The notes under the pieces: generated by a model
The model's input: the letters and a program-made list of their open reading frames with translations, nothing else
The model's database searches: none
Told to the model about the DNA's origin: nothing
From: Tieghemiomyces parasiticus
Taxonomy: Eukaryota > Kickxellomycota > Dimargaritomycetes > Dimargaritales > Dimargaritaceae
Length of the DNA: 11,763 nt
Direction of reading: 5' to 3'
NCBI GenBank assembly: GCA_027575765.1
Contig: JANBPT010001250.1
Location: 1-11,763 of the forward strand
Part shown: positions 1 to 8,192 of the stretch, piece after piece
Position numbering within the stretch: the first letter of the stretch is position 1
How the letters are laid out: each line of letters opens with the position of its first letter
Program-made: the position numbers and the translations under genes

Positions 1-192
1 TACACCCATTGGAAGCAGACCGTCTTTTACCTCCCCGAACCCTTGGCCACCGACAACGACGAGCTCATCACGGGTAATATCACCAGCCGGCCCAACCAGG
101 GTAACCCGCGCGACATTGATATTACGCTAGCGTATCAGCACAGGGGTGAGAACGGTGAAGTCCAGGCCACAACCGACTACAAGATGTGCTAA
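1..192 (+). CDS. HMT1: Type I protein arginine N-methyltransferase (PRMT1/Hmt1), C-terminal 63 codons, partial
   Basis: Frame 1 is open from the first base to a TAA at 190-192, so this is the 3' end of a gene that begins outside the window. The peptide contains YTHWKQTVFY, which carries the THW loop typical of PRMT1-class enzymes. It continues with a TG-I/T-xRPN-xx-NPRDIDI segment and ends in TTDYKMC; the human PRMT1 tail is similar. By family knowledge the enzyme uses S-adenosylmethionine to make mono- and asymmetric dimethylarginine on RNA-binding proteins and histone H4. The part seen is the end of the C-terminal beta-barrel domain; the SAM-binding Rossmann fold and the double-E loop lie upstream and cannot be checked. 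The gene converges on SHQ1, whose 3' end is about 1.4 kb away. I am confident of the family; PRMT8- or PRMT6-like paralogues are less likely because the tail is so close to PRMT1. Confidence 0.93.
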   Translation, partial: YTHWKQTVFYLPEPLATDNDELITGNITSRPNQGNPRDIDITLAYQHRGENGEVQATTDYKMC

Positions 193-1483
193 AAAGGCCA
201 AGGTGCACAGCCCGATCTTCAATCTTCCCTTCCTCCTCCCCTCCTTTCAGTCAGACGGACGTTTGGCGACATCCGTTCCTAATGGCCTTTCCTTCTATGG
301 CATGGTCAAACACCTCCGCATTCCTTGTGTTTCTTGTTGGAACCGGCTTCTTTGTGGACCCCCCTACCCTCCTGACCTTCATCGTCCCTTAGTATACACA
401 TTATATCTCGTACTTCATCTGCGCATACCTCTTAGTATTTTTTAAACAAAAACAAATTTGTAGGTGTATCAACCAAATCCTGAGCGTCTTTTAAACAAAT
501 CGGTCAAAGCAGGAAAGCTGTACTAGGCAAGTACGAGTGGAGAGCGTGCTGGATGGACCGTCGGGAGGTTCCTAAATGGCGCACCCCGAGAATACGAAGC
601 ACACTAACTCCTCAGATAGTTTTAGTTGCACCCATGGTACCCTGCATCGCGGAATGGGGAAACGCACCGGACCCTCGTTTATTAATTGATTTTCCACCCA
701 GGCGACAAAAGTGCCAGAATCGAGTCGTACAGACAAGGGAGTGGCCAAGAAGCGATGGAGTCTAAATGCTTCATGACTACCCACTTCATTCGATCAATCT
801 CGACTCGACAGTCAACGCAAAATAGATCATAGCATCGCAAGTGACCCGGTTCTAGTAGCCATACATGGTAAGTAGCAGGTCGCTTCGAGAACCGTTTGGC
901 GGCCTCCATCTAGTCAATATAGTCGACTCGACCCGGCAGTTTTTTAGGGTCGGGGATTAAGTGGATCTGTCAGGTTGTCCTACTGAGCCTGACTTTTTAT
1001 AGAGTTATCGATGCGGAGCCATATCTAGTTAAACTTAAGATTTGTCTCTTCAATTGAGAACCGTACCACAGCACTGTTAAGAATGGAACCAAGCAAATTA
1101 TCACCAGCGCCAGCTGACTCTTTCATGCGGTCACCCGTGGAAAATAGTCAACAGCAGTTCAAATCACTAGTGATTATCCTTACTATTATTATTAGGAGGG
1201 GAGATCCAGCATCTGATGTGATTTCGTAATGAGGCTCCAATACGAGGCGATAAGAGAGGCACGGTTATGCTGCTTACTGATCAGTCAGATCCCTTCCTCT
1301 AGTACGATCCAGTATAAATATATATCTGGCAAGGTCTACGAATGGTGCCCAACTGGCACTGCAAATAATGGTGCAATTCGAGAATAAGGTTAGCTAGTTG
1401 ACCTCATGTCGACCCCTACTCGATATTGACTGACGGACCAGTGCCTGAGGTCTCAAACCTCGCTTATCAATTCCCGGTTAAAT
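193..1483. other. Convergent intergenic region with HMT1 3' UTR
   Basis: No convincing gene lies here. About the first 240 bases after the HMT1 stop are pyrimidine-rich on the plus strand, especially 215-249, as expected of this gene's 3' UTR. An A/T-rich stretch around 399-470 (TTATATC, then TTTTTAAACAAAAAC) is a plausible cleavage/polyadenylation zone, although no AATAAA is present. Further on are an ATT-rich patch near 1181-1195, a perfect 10-bp palindrome ACTGATCAGT at 1276-1285, an AT-rich near-palindrome bounded by CCAG/CTGG at 1309-1329, and a hairpin at 927-954. A 70-codon ATG-initiated frame at 553-765 has no recognisable similarity and no coding-like features. The TCGACTCGAC decamer occurs twice, at 798-807 and 923-932. 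Confidence 0.6.
927..954. repeat. Inverted repeat / hairpin with T6-containing loop
   Basis: CTCGACCC at 927-934 can pair with GGGTCGGG at 947-954: eight pairs, one of them a T-G wobble. The 12-base loop includes six consecutive T. It lies between the HMT1 and SHQ1 3' ends. The pairing is visible in the sequence; no function is shown. Confidence 0.35.
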
Positions 1484-1489
1484 TTTATT
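1484..1489 (-). terminator. Canonical AATAAA polyadenylation signal of SHQ1
   Basis: The plus strand reads TTTATT, so the minus strand carries AATAAA (within GAATAAAATT). It begins about 122 nt downstream of the SHQ1 stop codon, a normal 3' UTR distance. It is the nearest canonical hexamer after that stop. Cleavage would be expected some 10-30 nt further on, near 1455-1475. Confidence 0.55.
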
Positions 1490-1611
1490 CAGCTTCCCCG
1501 TACTTCAACCCGATGGGCTTCCCGTTTTTATAATCCCAAGTGGCAAGATTAATGAGGAGTAAACCCACAAGGTTTGCTTTTTTAGGATGTAAGTTAATTG
1601 GGGGGGAGACC

Positions 1612-3844
1612 TTACTGTTTATGGTCTTTGGGATTCGACAAGATCGCAAGTATTGAAGATCGGCCAACAGCAAGAGTATCATCTAGTAGTGCGGTTGAGG
1701 GTGTTGTGGATTGCATTTTAGCCGACGGCCGAGACTCGGTAGCCTGTCGCCCGGTCGAGTCAGGCGATTCAGCCGTTTCTAAAACTTGAATCAGTGGCCG
1801 CGGACGGGCCGGTGCCGGTGGAAGTAAGGAAGTTTGGGAATGACCAGAGATTGCTTCGTCCTGGCCACTACCTTGGCCCAAGTCCTCGCCAGCGTCTTCT
1901 ACATCCGAATCCTCGCTAGTGGCATCGTCATCACTGCTTTCGCTGCTGGCTTCGCCTTCTGATGAATCGCTATATTCGCTTGCAGTGGTCACATACCCGC
2001 GTTCCTCTAGGGCCTCGAGCTCCCAGCCTAGCTCGGACTTGGCAATGGTGAGACCCTCGAGTTCCCGAGCCAGTGCCTGAATAGCCTTGGGACTGGAGGA
2101 CAGTGTGGGGAGAATGGAAAATCGTTTCAAAGGAATGCGAGGTGAGTCAATGTTGAGTAACCGCATGGATAGAGGCACAGTAGCCAATCTAATCCAATGG
2201 GTGTACGATCGTACCCAGGTACCCTAAAAGTCACGGCCTAAATGGCCCAGCCTTCAAAACTAATGACGGGCACAACACTTACTCGGCGTGGCGCTGCAGC
2301 CAGACGCAATAATCGTCCAGCCAGATCTTGCTGTAAACGTAGTAGGTATCGTGGTGATCGAACAGGTCCTTGAGGGCCAGCAGCACCTTCAGGATGGCCC
2401 GCTGGCCGAGTTTGAACAGGAGGATGGTATCGTGGAGGACCCGGACGCATACCTCCCAGTGTCGATGTAGAGGGTAGGCGAGAGCCCGGCGGAAGCAGCC
2501 AATGACGGTCATGTGAAGCGGGGAGGTTATGCCCGTAGTCGATGCCCCAGTCGGCGATGAGGCGTCAACCGGGTGGATCATGGGCAGATCGAGGGCGGAA
2601 CATAAAGCACTAAGGGCACCTACGGTCCACGCTGACTCCACTGAGCTTTCACCCTGGTTGGTACGGAAATCGTAGCTGTAGGCAAAAACGAGATCGACGA
2701 GACCGAGGTAAAGTCGAGGAGTGTAGATGCTGGCGTCCAGGAGGTACTCCTTACGGGGCAGAGCCCGCATCAGGGCCTGTTCGGCATCCGAAAATTGGGT
2801 AATGAGGGCCGGGAGGGACTCGGTGACTTGAACCCGTGTCTCAGTCGGCTTGGGGGTCGCTATCTCGTCGTTCGGATGGGCGGCGGTCTTTGCCGGCGGC
2901 GAGGCCGGCTGAATGGCCAGGGTATCGAGGGAAGCAGATAGGGCTTCCGTAGGGTCCAGAGCGGGAAATTCGGATGCCGTTTCAGCCACCGCCATGGACG
3001 AAGTGGCCGCCGTCGCCTTGAGGGCTTTCCGAGCCTGCCGTCGGATCTGGCTGTAGCACTGCTCCCACTGGGTCTCGTAGTCCAGGGCGGCGAGACGCAA
3101 TGCGTAGGCACCGTCCTCAGTGCTATCAGCGAAATATTCAGCAAGGTAGTACTCCGGGTCAAATTTGGCGTCCTCGGCAGCCTGCTGTTCCCGGTGCCGA
3201 TCAATCGCCGCGGTAGTTTCTGGGGCATGGAGGACGTTGACCTCGTTACCGACCTCCTGGACATGGGTGAAAAAATGGCGGTAGGCGTTGTTAAAGCCGT
3301 AGTTGTAAGCGGTACCCGTTAGTGAGGTATTAGGGGTGGAAGATAGAGCGGCGTCCCCGGATTCTGGGACGGTCTGCGGGATTTCCCAATCGAACGTTTC
3401 GTCACCGTCCTCGGCTTCGTCTAGCGCGTCTTCGGCGCTGGCCAGATAGTCAGGGTCGTTCACTGGCGTGTCTAGAACTTGGATCAGCGGGCCCTTAGGG
3501 ATGGCGCCACTAGCGCCCGCGGCCGTCGTCATCGACTGCTTGAGCTCATCCTGGGTTGCTAATAACTTCGACAACAGGTCCAAATCGGAAAAGTGTTCCC
3601 CAGGGACGACTTTGGAAACCTTGAGTACCAACTCCCCCTCATCGACTTGGTACCGGGCCTTGGACTGGTCGTCCTCCACGAGCCGGCCAGGGAACGTAAG
3701 CCGCAAAAAGTAAGGCCGGGCGTAGAACCGGAGCTGGAAGTCCTGCACATGGAGGTCGATATCCTGGGCGCGCAAATGGGGCACTTCGATCACCACCTCG
3801 ACCGAGGTGTCGTCCTGGGTGACCCGGAATCGTGGGGTTATCAT
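1612..3844 (-). CDS. SHQ1: SHQ1, H/ACA ribonucleoprotein assembly chaperone (two exons, 680 aa)
   Basis: The CDS joins exon 1 (3844-2283) to exon 2 (2092-1612) on the minus strand: 2043 nt, 680 aa. Residues 1 to about 95 form the N-terminal CS (Hsp20/p23-like) domain, with the family signature YARPYFLRLTFPGRLVE. An acidic FDWEIPQT linker (151-158) leads to the Shq1-specific helical domain, seen in YGFNNAYRHFF (182-192), FDPEYYLAEYFAD (228-240), ESAW (403-406), YPLHRHWE (457-464), and LDDYCVWLQRHAD followed by PKAIQALARELE across the splice. The C-terminal tail is Ser/Asp/Glu-rich (about 560-592). Family knowledge: SHQ1 acts as an RNA mimic that holds dyskerin/Cbf5 before H/ACA snoRNA and telomerase RNP assembly, and R2TP removes it. 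The start at 3844 is supported by an in-frame TAA at 3892-3890 with no ATG between, and by a GCC-ATG-A context. The protein is longer than yeast (about 507 aa) or human (about 577 aa) SHQ1, owing to low-complexity linkers. PLIQVL(D/E)T occurs twice (119-126 and 620-627). Confidence 0.96.
2093..2282 (-). other. SHQ1 spliceosomal intron (190 nt, phase 2)
   Basis: The minus strand reads CAC-GCC-GA followed by GTAAGTG, a near-perfect 5' splice site. The acceptor is TCCTCCAG followed by T-CCC-AAG, preceded by the pyrimidine tract TTTTCCATTCTCCCC. A CTCAC (yUnAy) branch candidate lies at 2146-2142, about 50 nt before the acceptor. Splicing gives GA+T (Asp) and joins the two halves of the conserved Shq1 helix without frameshift, which supports the junction independently. 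If unspliced, the frame ends at once, because the donor itself contains TAA in frame. Confidence 0.9.
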
Positions 3845-4346
3845 GGCGGTGGAGGGGCAGTGCTGGTGTCGGAACAGCAGCGGGTGACCTTAATACAACG
3901 AGTATGCGGCAATGAATGGTTCAACTGGTGGGAAGAGGGAAATACTGGCTAGTCAGGAAACCGGGGATTGCCAACAATGGCCAAGAATCCGCTCGACCAT
4001 GGGCTGCATGAGACCCACTCGCATCCGCGGCCCCGAAACAAAAAGCGCTGGCTGACAGGCAGGGTGAAAAAAAAAAGCGGAGGCCGCAGGGTCGCACCAT
4101 AGCATGTATTCCTTGGTGAGCTTTGGTTAAGGTTGCAGTGGTTTGCAGAAAAGGGTGGTACCGATGCACCCATTTTGGCGTCGCCTCTCCCAGCTTTTCG
4201 AAGGGGGGGGGGAATGGGGCGAGAGATCGACCTTCAGGCCCCTTCGCTCGATCATGACCCCTTTTTAATTCCACCACCCTATTTTCATTTATGAATGTGC
4301 TAATGTTGACCCCTCCCCGTTTATATCGAGTACCCCAAGCGGCCAC
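3845..4346 (-). promoter_or_regulatory. SHQ1 5' leader and proximal promoter region
   Basis: This is the sequence upstream of the SHQ1 ATG. The first 150 or so nt contain no ATG on the minus strand, and the adjacent stretch is pyrimidine-rich on that strand, as a 5' UTR could be. Two homopolymers stand out: A10 at 4067-4076 and G10 at 4203-4212 (T10 and C10 on the transcript strand). A TATAAA on the minus strand at 4325-4320, about 475 bp upstream of the ATG, is a possible core element but far away. A 141-codon minus frame across 3921-4346 starts with GTG rather than ATG and resembles nothing I know, so it is not called as a gene. Confidence 0.4.
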
Positions 4347-4704
4347 TCCCTCCTAGAGTTTCCGATAAACTCAACTCTACGCTGCCTGGGAACCTCAGTA
4401 GGCTGCAGTAATTGAAACATAAAGCTGTGCGGCCTTCATTTTGGTATTGATGCTTTTCATGTTGGATTCAGCTACTCATTTTTCTCGTGCCGCCGAGGCA
4501 TGCTCGGAAAGTGCGTACCGGTTGTAGTTGGTGCACGCAACCAGCTCAGGGGCATCACTAGTTCCGAGCGAAACCCACCAACGTTCCATTATTCTCCGAT
4601 ATTGACGTTATACGCGGGGAGAAGGGTATACGGTTGACATTCGCCTTGTTAGGGACGGTTGACCGAGTGGGTGGTTTTTGCTGCTAAACAGTGCCCCTAG
4701 GTCG

Positions 4705-4730
4705 AAGGATAACGTCTGGTCGGTATCCTT
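4705..4730. repeat. Perfect 7-bp inverted repeat
   Basis: AAGGATA at 4705-4711 is matched by TATCCTT at 4724-4730 with a 12-base spacer. A CG/CG pair could add to the stem after one mismatch. It is followed by TTCCC. No function is assigned. Confidence 0.4.
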
Positions 4731-5363
4731 TTCCCGCCCGACATGCCAGGGGCTATTACATTAAAAATAGAGATACGCAATCCGACCCAGCTAGCCGCTT
4801 GATTAGTCCAAGCCCTCTTCGTTGAGATTGCCTACGCAGTGGAGGGGGGGAAGTCGCCTCGCCCTCCCTCTAGTCACGCGAGATGTGGTCACAAGATTTC
4901 GTGTACTGTCCTAGGAACATACGGGCAGGATGTAACCAGGGCTAGGTCGAAGTGGCATTGCTGGCGGAGGACTGTTGGACGTATAGTAAATTAGTGACGC
5001 TGCTAGTATCATCGAGACGTCAACCGGCTGCTACGTATAATTCCCATCGATTCAGTTCGCACCGTGAAGGACGCATGCCACGAACCTGATCCTTTCACCT
5101 CTCCCTACCTGCCCACCGTAACTAGTCAACATCTGCCACAATTATCGTTGCCTAGTCACTGCGGGTCGTGCTGTGCCCCGGCTGCTCCCCCCCAAAAGCT
5201 TCGTGACCGCTGTGCCACTCCCTACTCAATATGCCTTTGATGCTTGGCGTATTGAACGCCACTTGTCTTCTCCTCTTCGCTCGGGGTACACTTTCAGGTA
5301 ACAGCTATGAGGTACTCGTCTAAATTCTTAAAGCGGATCAAACTTAATTCTGTTGAAGGAGGG

Positions 5364-5434
5364 GAGTGAGAAACTCATCTCGAGGGGAGTAGAACCCCTC
5401 AGGGTTGATAGACTAACCACTATGGTCCTTGAGG
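5364..5434. other. Cluster of three adjacent or overlapping hairpins
   Basis: Hairpin 1 is GAG-TGAG (5364-5370), loop AAA, CTCA-T-CTC (5374-5381): seven pairs with one bulged T. Hairpin 2 is GAGGGG (5382-5387) with CCCCTC (5395-5400), loop AGTAGAA. Hairpin 3 is CCTCAGG (5397-5403) with CCTTGAGG (5427-5434), one bulge, enclosing GGTT/AACC (5403-5406, 5415-5418). Hairpins 2 and 3 share bases 5397-5400, so they cannot both form fully. This may be a structured RNA, a protein-binding site or chance; nothing in the primary sequence names it. Confidence 0.3.
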
Positions 5435-5517
5435 GGGGAGGTTTACTTGAATAGACTTGCCGTGCAATTTAATTCTTTAAAACAATGCGAGTTGGATTAA
5501 GAGTATTGAATTTCCAA

Positions 5518-5529
5518 TATATATAAATA
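5518..5529 (+). promoter_or_regulatory. TATA-box-like element
   Basis: TATATATAAATA directly follows CCAA and fits the TATAWAWR core-promoter consensus. A start would be expected about 25-40 bases downstream if it works on the plus strand, near the inverted repeat at 5546-5590. No clear gene follows, so it could serve an unannotated RNA or simply be an A/T-rich patch. Confidence 0.25.
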
Positions 5530-5545
5530 AGCTACATGTGAGAGC

Positions 5546-5590
5546 CCTCGTTGTATGAAACACAGTCTATCGATAAGACAACGAACGAGG
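5546..5590. repeat. Inverted repeat with interrupted arm
   Basis: CCTCGTTGT at 5546-5554 is the reverse complement of ACAACGAGG. The right arm (5578-5590) is the same sequence with four extra bases, as if ACGA had been tandemly duplicated. The 23-base spacer contains the palindrome TATCGATA. It lies 16 bases after the TATA-like element. Confidence 0.35.
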
Positions 5591-6184
5591 TTGGGGGAGT
5601 GACAACTTTGAGGGTGAGCTCAATGGTGAGGTACCAGTCCCCGGGGCTGATCCGCGTCGAAGCGGTGTAGGAAATTAGACGAGGTACGCGGCTGTGTCGA
5701 TACCTACCGGCTGACTTGGGTGCGGCGAAACCGGGCGAGCGGCGAGGTATTACGCTATTACATACCTAGAGCCGTACTCTGATTCCCACGGAGGCTTAAT
5801 CAGCTACGGTGATTGCTCCGGACAACGCCAACTTGGACAGATGAATGCTGGGCAATAAGCTCTGGCCACGCACGGCTTGGCCTGATATCCCGGGAAATAC
5901 TCCCCATCATACCCTCCCCACCTAGTTAGCACATGACCATCTAGTGTTCCCATGCAGGCAGACGGACGAGTTTAGTGCACTTGAATCAGTCTGGCTGGGG
6001 ATCGTCCTGTATTACAGTGAGCAGTATGGTTTAATTAGGAGGCCGGTGCCGAAACGAAACCTTGTTTCGGCCGGATGGAGGAGGGGGATGATGTTGGTAT
6101 GCACCACCCATCATCTACACACACTTCCCCTCACTCTTTCCTACGCCATCCCCATACTCGACTCTTAATCTTGGTTATAAAGAA

Positions 6185-6200
6185 ACACACACACACACAC
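6185..6200 (+). repeat. (AC)8 dinucleotide microsatellite
   Basis: Eight uninterrupted AC units, preceded by TATAAAGAA and followed by AATGG. A 28-codon ATG frame begins just after it at 6202 but has no other support. Confidence 0.85.
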
Positions 6201-6333
6201 AATGGACTGCAGCCATAATGGGATCGATAGGTGCTTATTTCCCTACCCGTGGTACTGGCTAATCGAAAGAACATACAGTAGCGAATGAGCCATTAATTCT
6301 AGAGGGGGTGTCCACTGAATTCAAGGCTTTTGC

Positions 6334-6466
6334 ACACGCACGCACTCGTGTTTGCGCGTGTAGATGTTGAGGTAAAGTAAAAGGGGGGGAACCTCATCTT
6401 CTACGAGAAGCCAATAATATGATACAAGAAAGTAGCTTTCAAGCGCGTGCCATGCGCGTGCTTGAA
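6334..6466 (+). other. Candidate structured RNA: four successive hairpins
   Basis: Four hairpins follow one another. A: ACACGC-(AC)-GCA (6334-6344) with TGC-GCGTGT (6353-6361). B: TGAGGT (6368-6373) with ACCTCA (6391-6396). C: CTTCT (6398-6402), loop ACG, AGAAG (6406-6410). D: 6438-6466, 13 pairs around a CAT triloop. In D the two non-Watson-Crick positions are G-T pairs, which become G-U in plus-strand RNA but C-A mismatches in minus-strand RNA. D can be extended by GAAA (6428-6431) with TTTC (6467-6470) across a bulge. This is a fold-by-eye proposal with no family match; DNA cruciform or binding-site explanations and chance remain open. Confidence 0.28.
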
Positions 6467-7699
6467 TTTCATACTGCGACAAGGTTCCCGCGTGACCTAG
6501 TCCAGACCTCAGTCGCCTCTGCCCAGCACATCCGGGATATCACTACGCGTGCGCATACGAGTAGAAAAAGAATCGAACAAGTGGTGTAAATGGGTTGGTG
6601 GGCAGTCGGAAACTGGATAGAAGACGGTTGCCCAGCTAGAGTACACGCATATCCGGGGCAACAATTGCGCTACATATGTGTGTAGGGGGGGGGAGTCTGT
6701 TCCTGTGCCTATATGTGTGTGTCTTATCTGACGCTCCCACCCACAGACACCCCTTCGCCGCAAAACTCAAGGTGTCGGGATGCATGGTTTTCAGCTAGAA
6801 ATGATGCCACCCATCTCTAACGCCATACCAGCGCACATTTTTCCTGTCTACGCGCCTAATCTTTGGGAGAACGGTCGGAAGGCCCACTGCCAGGCCCCCG
6901 AAGGGGTCCAAGGTTTGCACTAAACCGAGGGATGAGTAGGAAGGAAGCAGATCGGGAGGGATGGGCTAAGCCACAGTGCAAAGGAAGCATTGGTTTTGTT
7001 GAAGGGGAAGGGGGTTCACGGGACCAAGGCGAGTCAAAGGTGGAGCGCAATCCCCAGGTCATTATCCTTACGCAGTGACTGCATAAATGGCGGCCAGGAT
7101 AATTGGTTACTGCCGTTCTCCCCCATTCACCCTTGAGCCTGGTCCTATGTGTAAAGACAACTAGGTTACGGCGGGTTTCGTGTCGATTGACCTGTAGCAG
7201 AAGGAGTGACGTAGCTAACTCAGGGTTATTCGGTCGATGCCTATTCTAAGTAGACACTTTACACGCAACGTGATCGTCGCCGCCGCTCTCGTGCGCTACC
7301 CGCGGTACAAGGTAGCTTAAAAACAGTAAAAATAATTAAATAGCCCTGCGACAGAGCAGGCGGCGTGAGAGTACCTTCGAAAGTGGTGATAGTGCTGAAA
7401 AACAGAGATATATTATGTAGCCACTGATCGCGTTTAGGTTTAGTGTAATGGAGGGGTAGGGTGAGGTCAGAGGGTACTGGGCGGCATCGATAACTGGAAC
7501 TTTCCAAGGTCCATCGGTGGATTGGTAAGGCGAAAAGAACGGTGGGCCTAGTAGGTAATGATATACTGCTACAATTCTAATGGTCTTTAATTCTTTTGAA
7601 CCAGGCGATAATACACGGTGTGACTACGGTTATAGGGTTGGAGAAATCGACATGCTGGGGCTCACGAAAAGGATATGCAATGAATATTGGTTAATTATA

Positions 7700-8192
7700 A
7701 CGTAAACGATTGGTTTGGTCGGCGCGAGGCGGAGGAGGGGGGCATAGAAAAATACACGGTATATGGGAAGCGAAGGGTGCGATGAGGATATATATGATTG
7801 TGAATACCAGAGGATGTTGAAAGCGGATTCAGAAGGGGTTGGAGTATTGAGACCCCCAAGTGAATGGAGAGACAACCGAGGTTGTGGTGGCGCGGAGGTA
7901 AAGTAGTGGGATAGATTGCGTGTAAAAAATACAGATGGTGGATGGTGTGTGGAGTGATTGTGGGCGGGTAGAGTGTTATATCATGGAGGCCAGTCAACAG
8001 AGCATGTGTGAGGGGGGGGGGTTCAGGTATACTTAAGAAGATGGCAGGTTGAGCAGATTATCTAGCAGCAGTGGTAGCACAGCCAATGTACACATCTAAG
8101 GGGCCAGAGGTTGGCAGGGGGGGGGGCAATAAGCAATGGTGGGAGCCATTATGCGAGAGCAGGTCTATCGATATGTGTAACCTTCACCAAGG
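7700..8192 (-). other. Probable 3' UTR of the APSES gene, pyrimidine-rich with two C10 tracts
   Basis: Downstream of the TGA at 8195-8193 the minus strand stays strongly pyrimidine-rich (42 of 60 bases in 7741-7800, by hand count). It contains C10 at 8126-8117 and another C10 at 8021-8012. No canonical AATAAA was found on this strand, so the lower boundary is only a guess from where the base skew fades. A 100-codon minus frame at 7695-7997 starts with TTG, is unlike any known protein, and is best explained by the lack of purine-rich stop codons. Confidence 0.4.

Larger units (their letters stand above)
4347..7700. other. Gene-poor intergenic region, about 3.3 kb
   Basis: No frame in either strand gives a recognisable protein, and no tRNA, rRNA or snRNA consensus was found by eye. 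It holds scattered small inverted repeats: CCGAG/CTCGG at 4493-4507, AAGGATA/TATCCTT at 4705-4730, AGGTAT/ATACCT at 5745-5767, and CTACA/TGTAG at 6670-6685. It also has homopolymer runs (C7 at 5187-5193, G9 at 6685-6693), a TATA-like element, a CA microsatellite and two denser hairpin clusters listed separately. A multi-exon gene with short exons or a diverged noncoding gene cannot be excluded by eye. There is no sign of long terminal repeats, a reverse transcriptase or a transposase. Confidence 0.5.

Noticed and set aside
215..252. Pyrimidine tract ending in TTTCAG after the HMT1 stop, resembling a 3' splice site
   Set aside because: The HMT1 frame already ends in the conserved family C-terminus at 192, and no donor or downstream exon was found; a pyrimidine-rich 3' UTR explains it.
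553..765. 70-codon ATG frame in the HMT1-SHQ1 intergenic region
   Set aside because: No similarity I can recognise, and a frame of this length is expected by chance in a region of this size.
841..900. CTACTTACC on the minus strand, resembling the 5' end of U1 snRNA
   Set aside because: The downstream sequence lacks the U1 stem-loop sequences and an Sm site.
3921..4346. 141-codon minus-strand frame upstream of SHQ1
   Set aside because: It starts at GTG, not ATG, has no recognisable domain, and overlaps the SHQ1 leader; a eukaryotic gene would not normally start there.
6202..6288. 28-codon ATG frame right after the (AC)8 repeat and a TATAAAG
   Set aside because: The TATA-like sequence is only about 26 bases from the ATG, leaving no leader, and the peptide has no features.
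6559..6600. GTTCGATTC (tRNA B-box core) followed by a T run on the minus strand
   Set aside because: The flanking bases cannot form a T-stem and no acceptor or anticodon arm is present, so it is not a tRNA.
7695..7997. 100-codon minus-strand frame downstream of the APSES gene
   Set aside because: TTG start and a composition typical of a pyrimidine-rich UTR.
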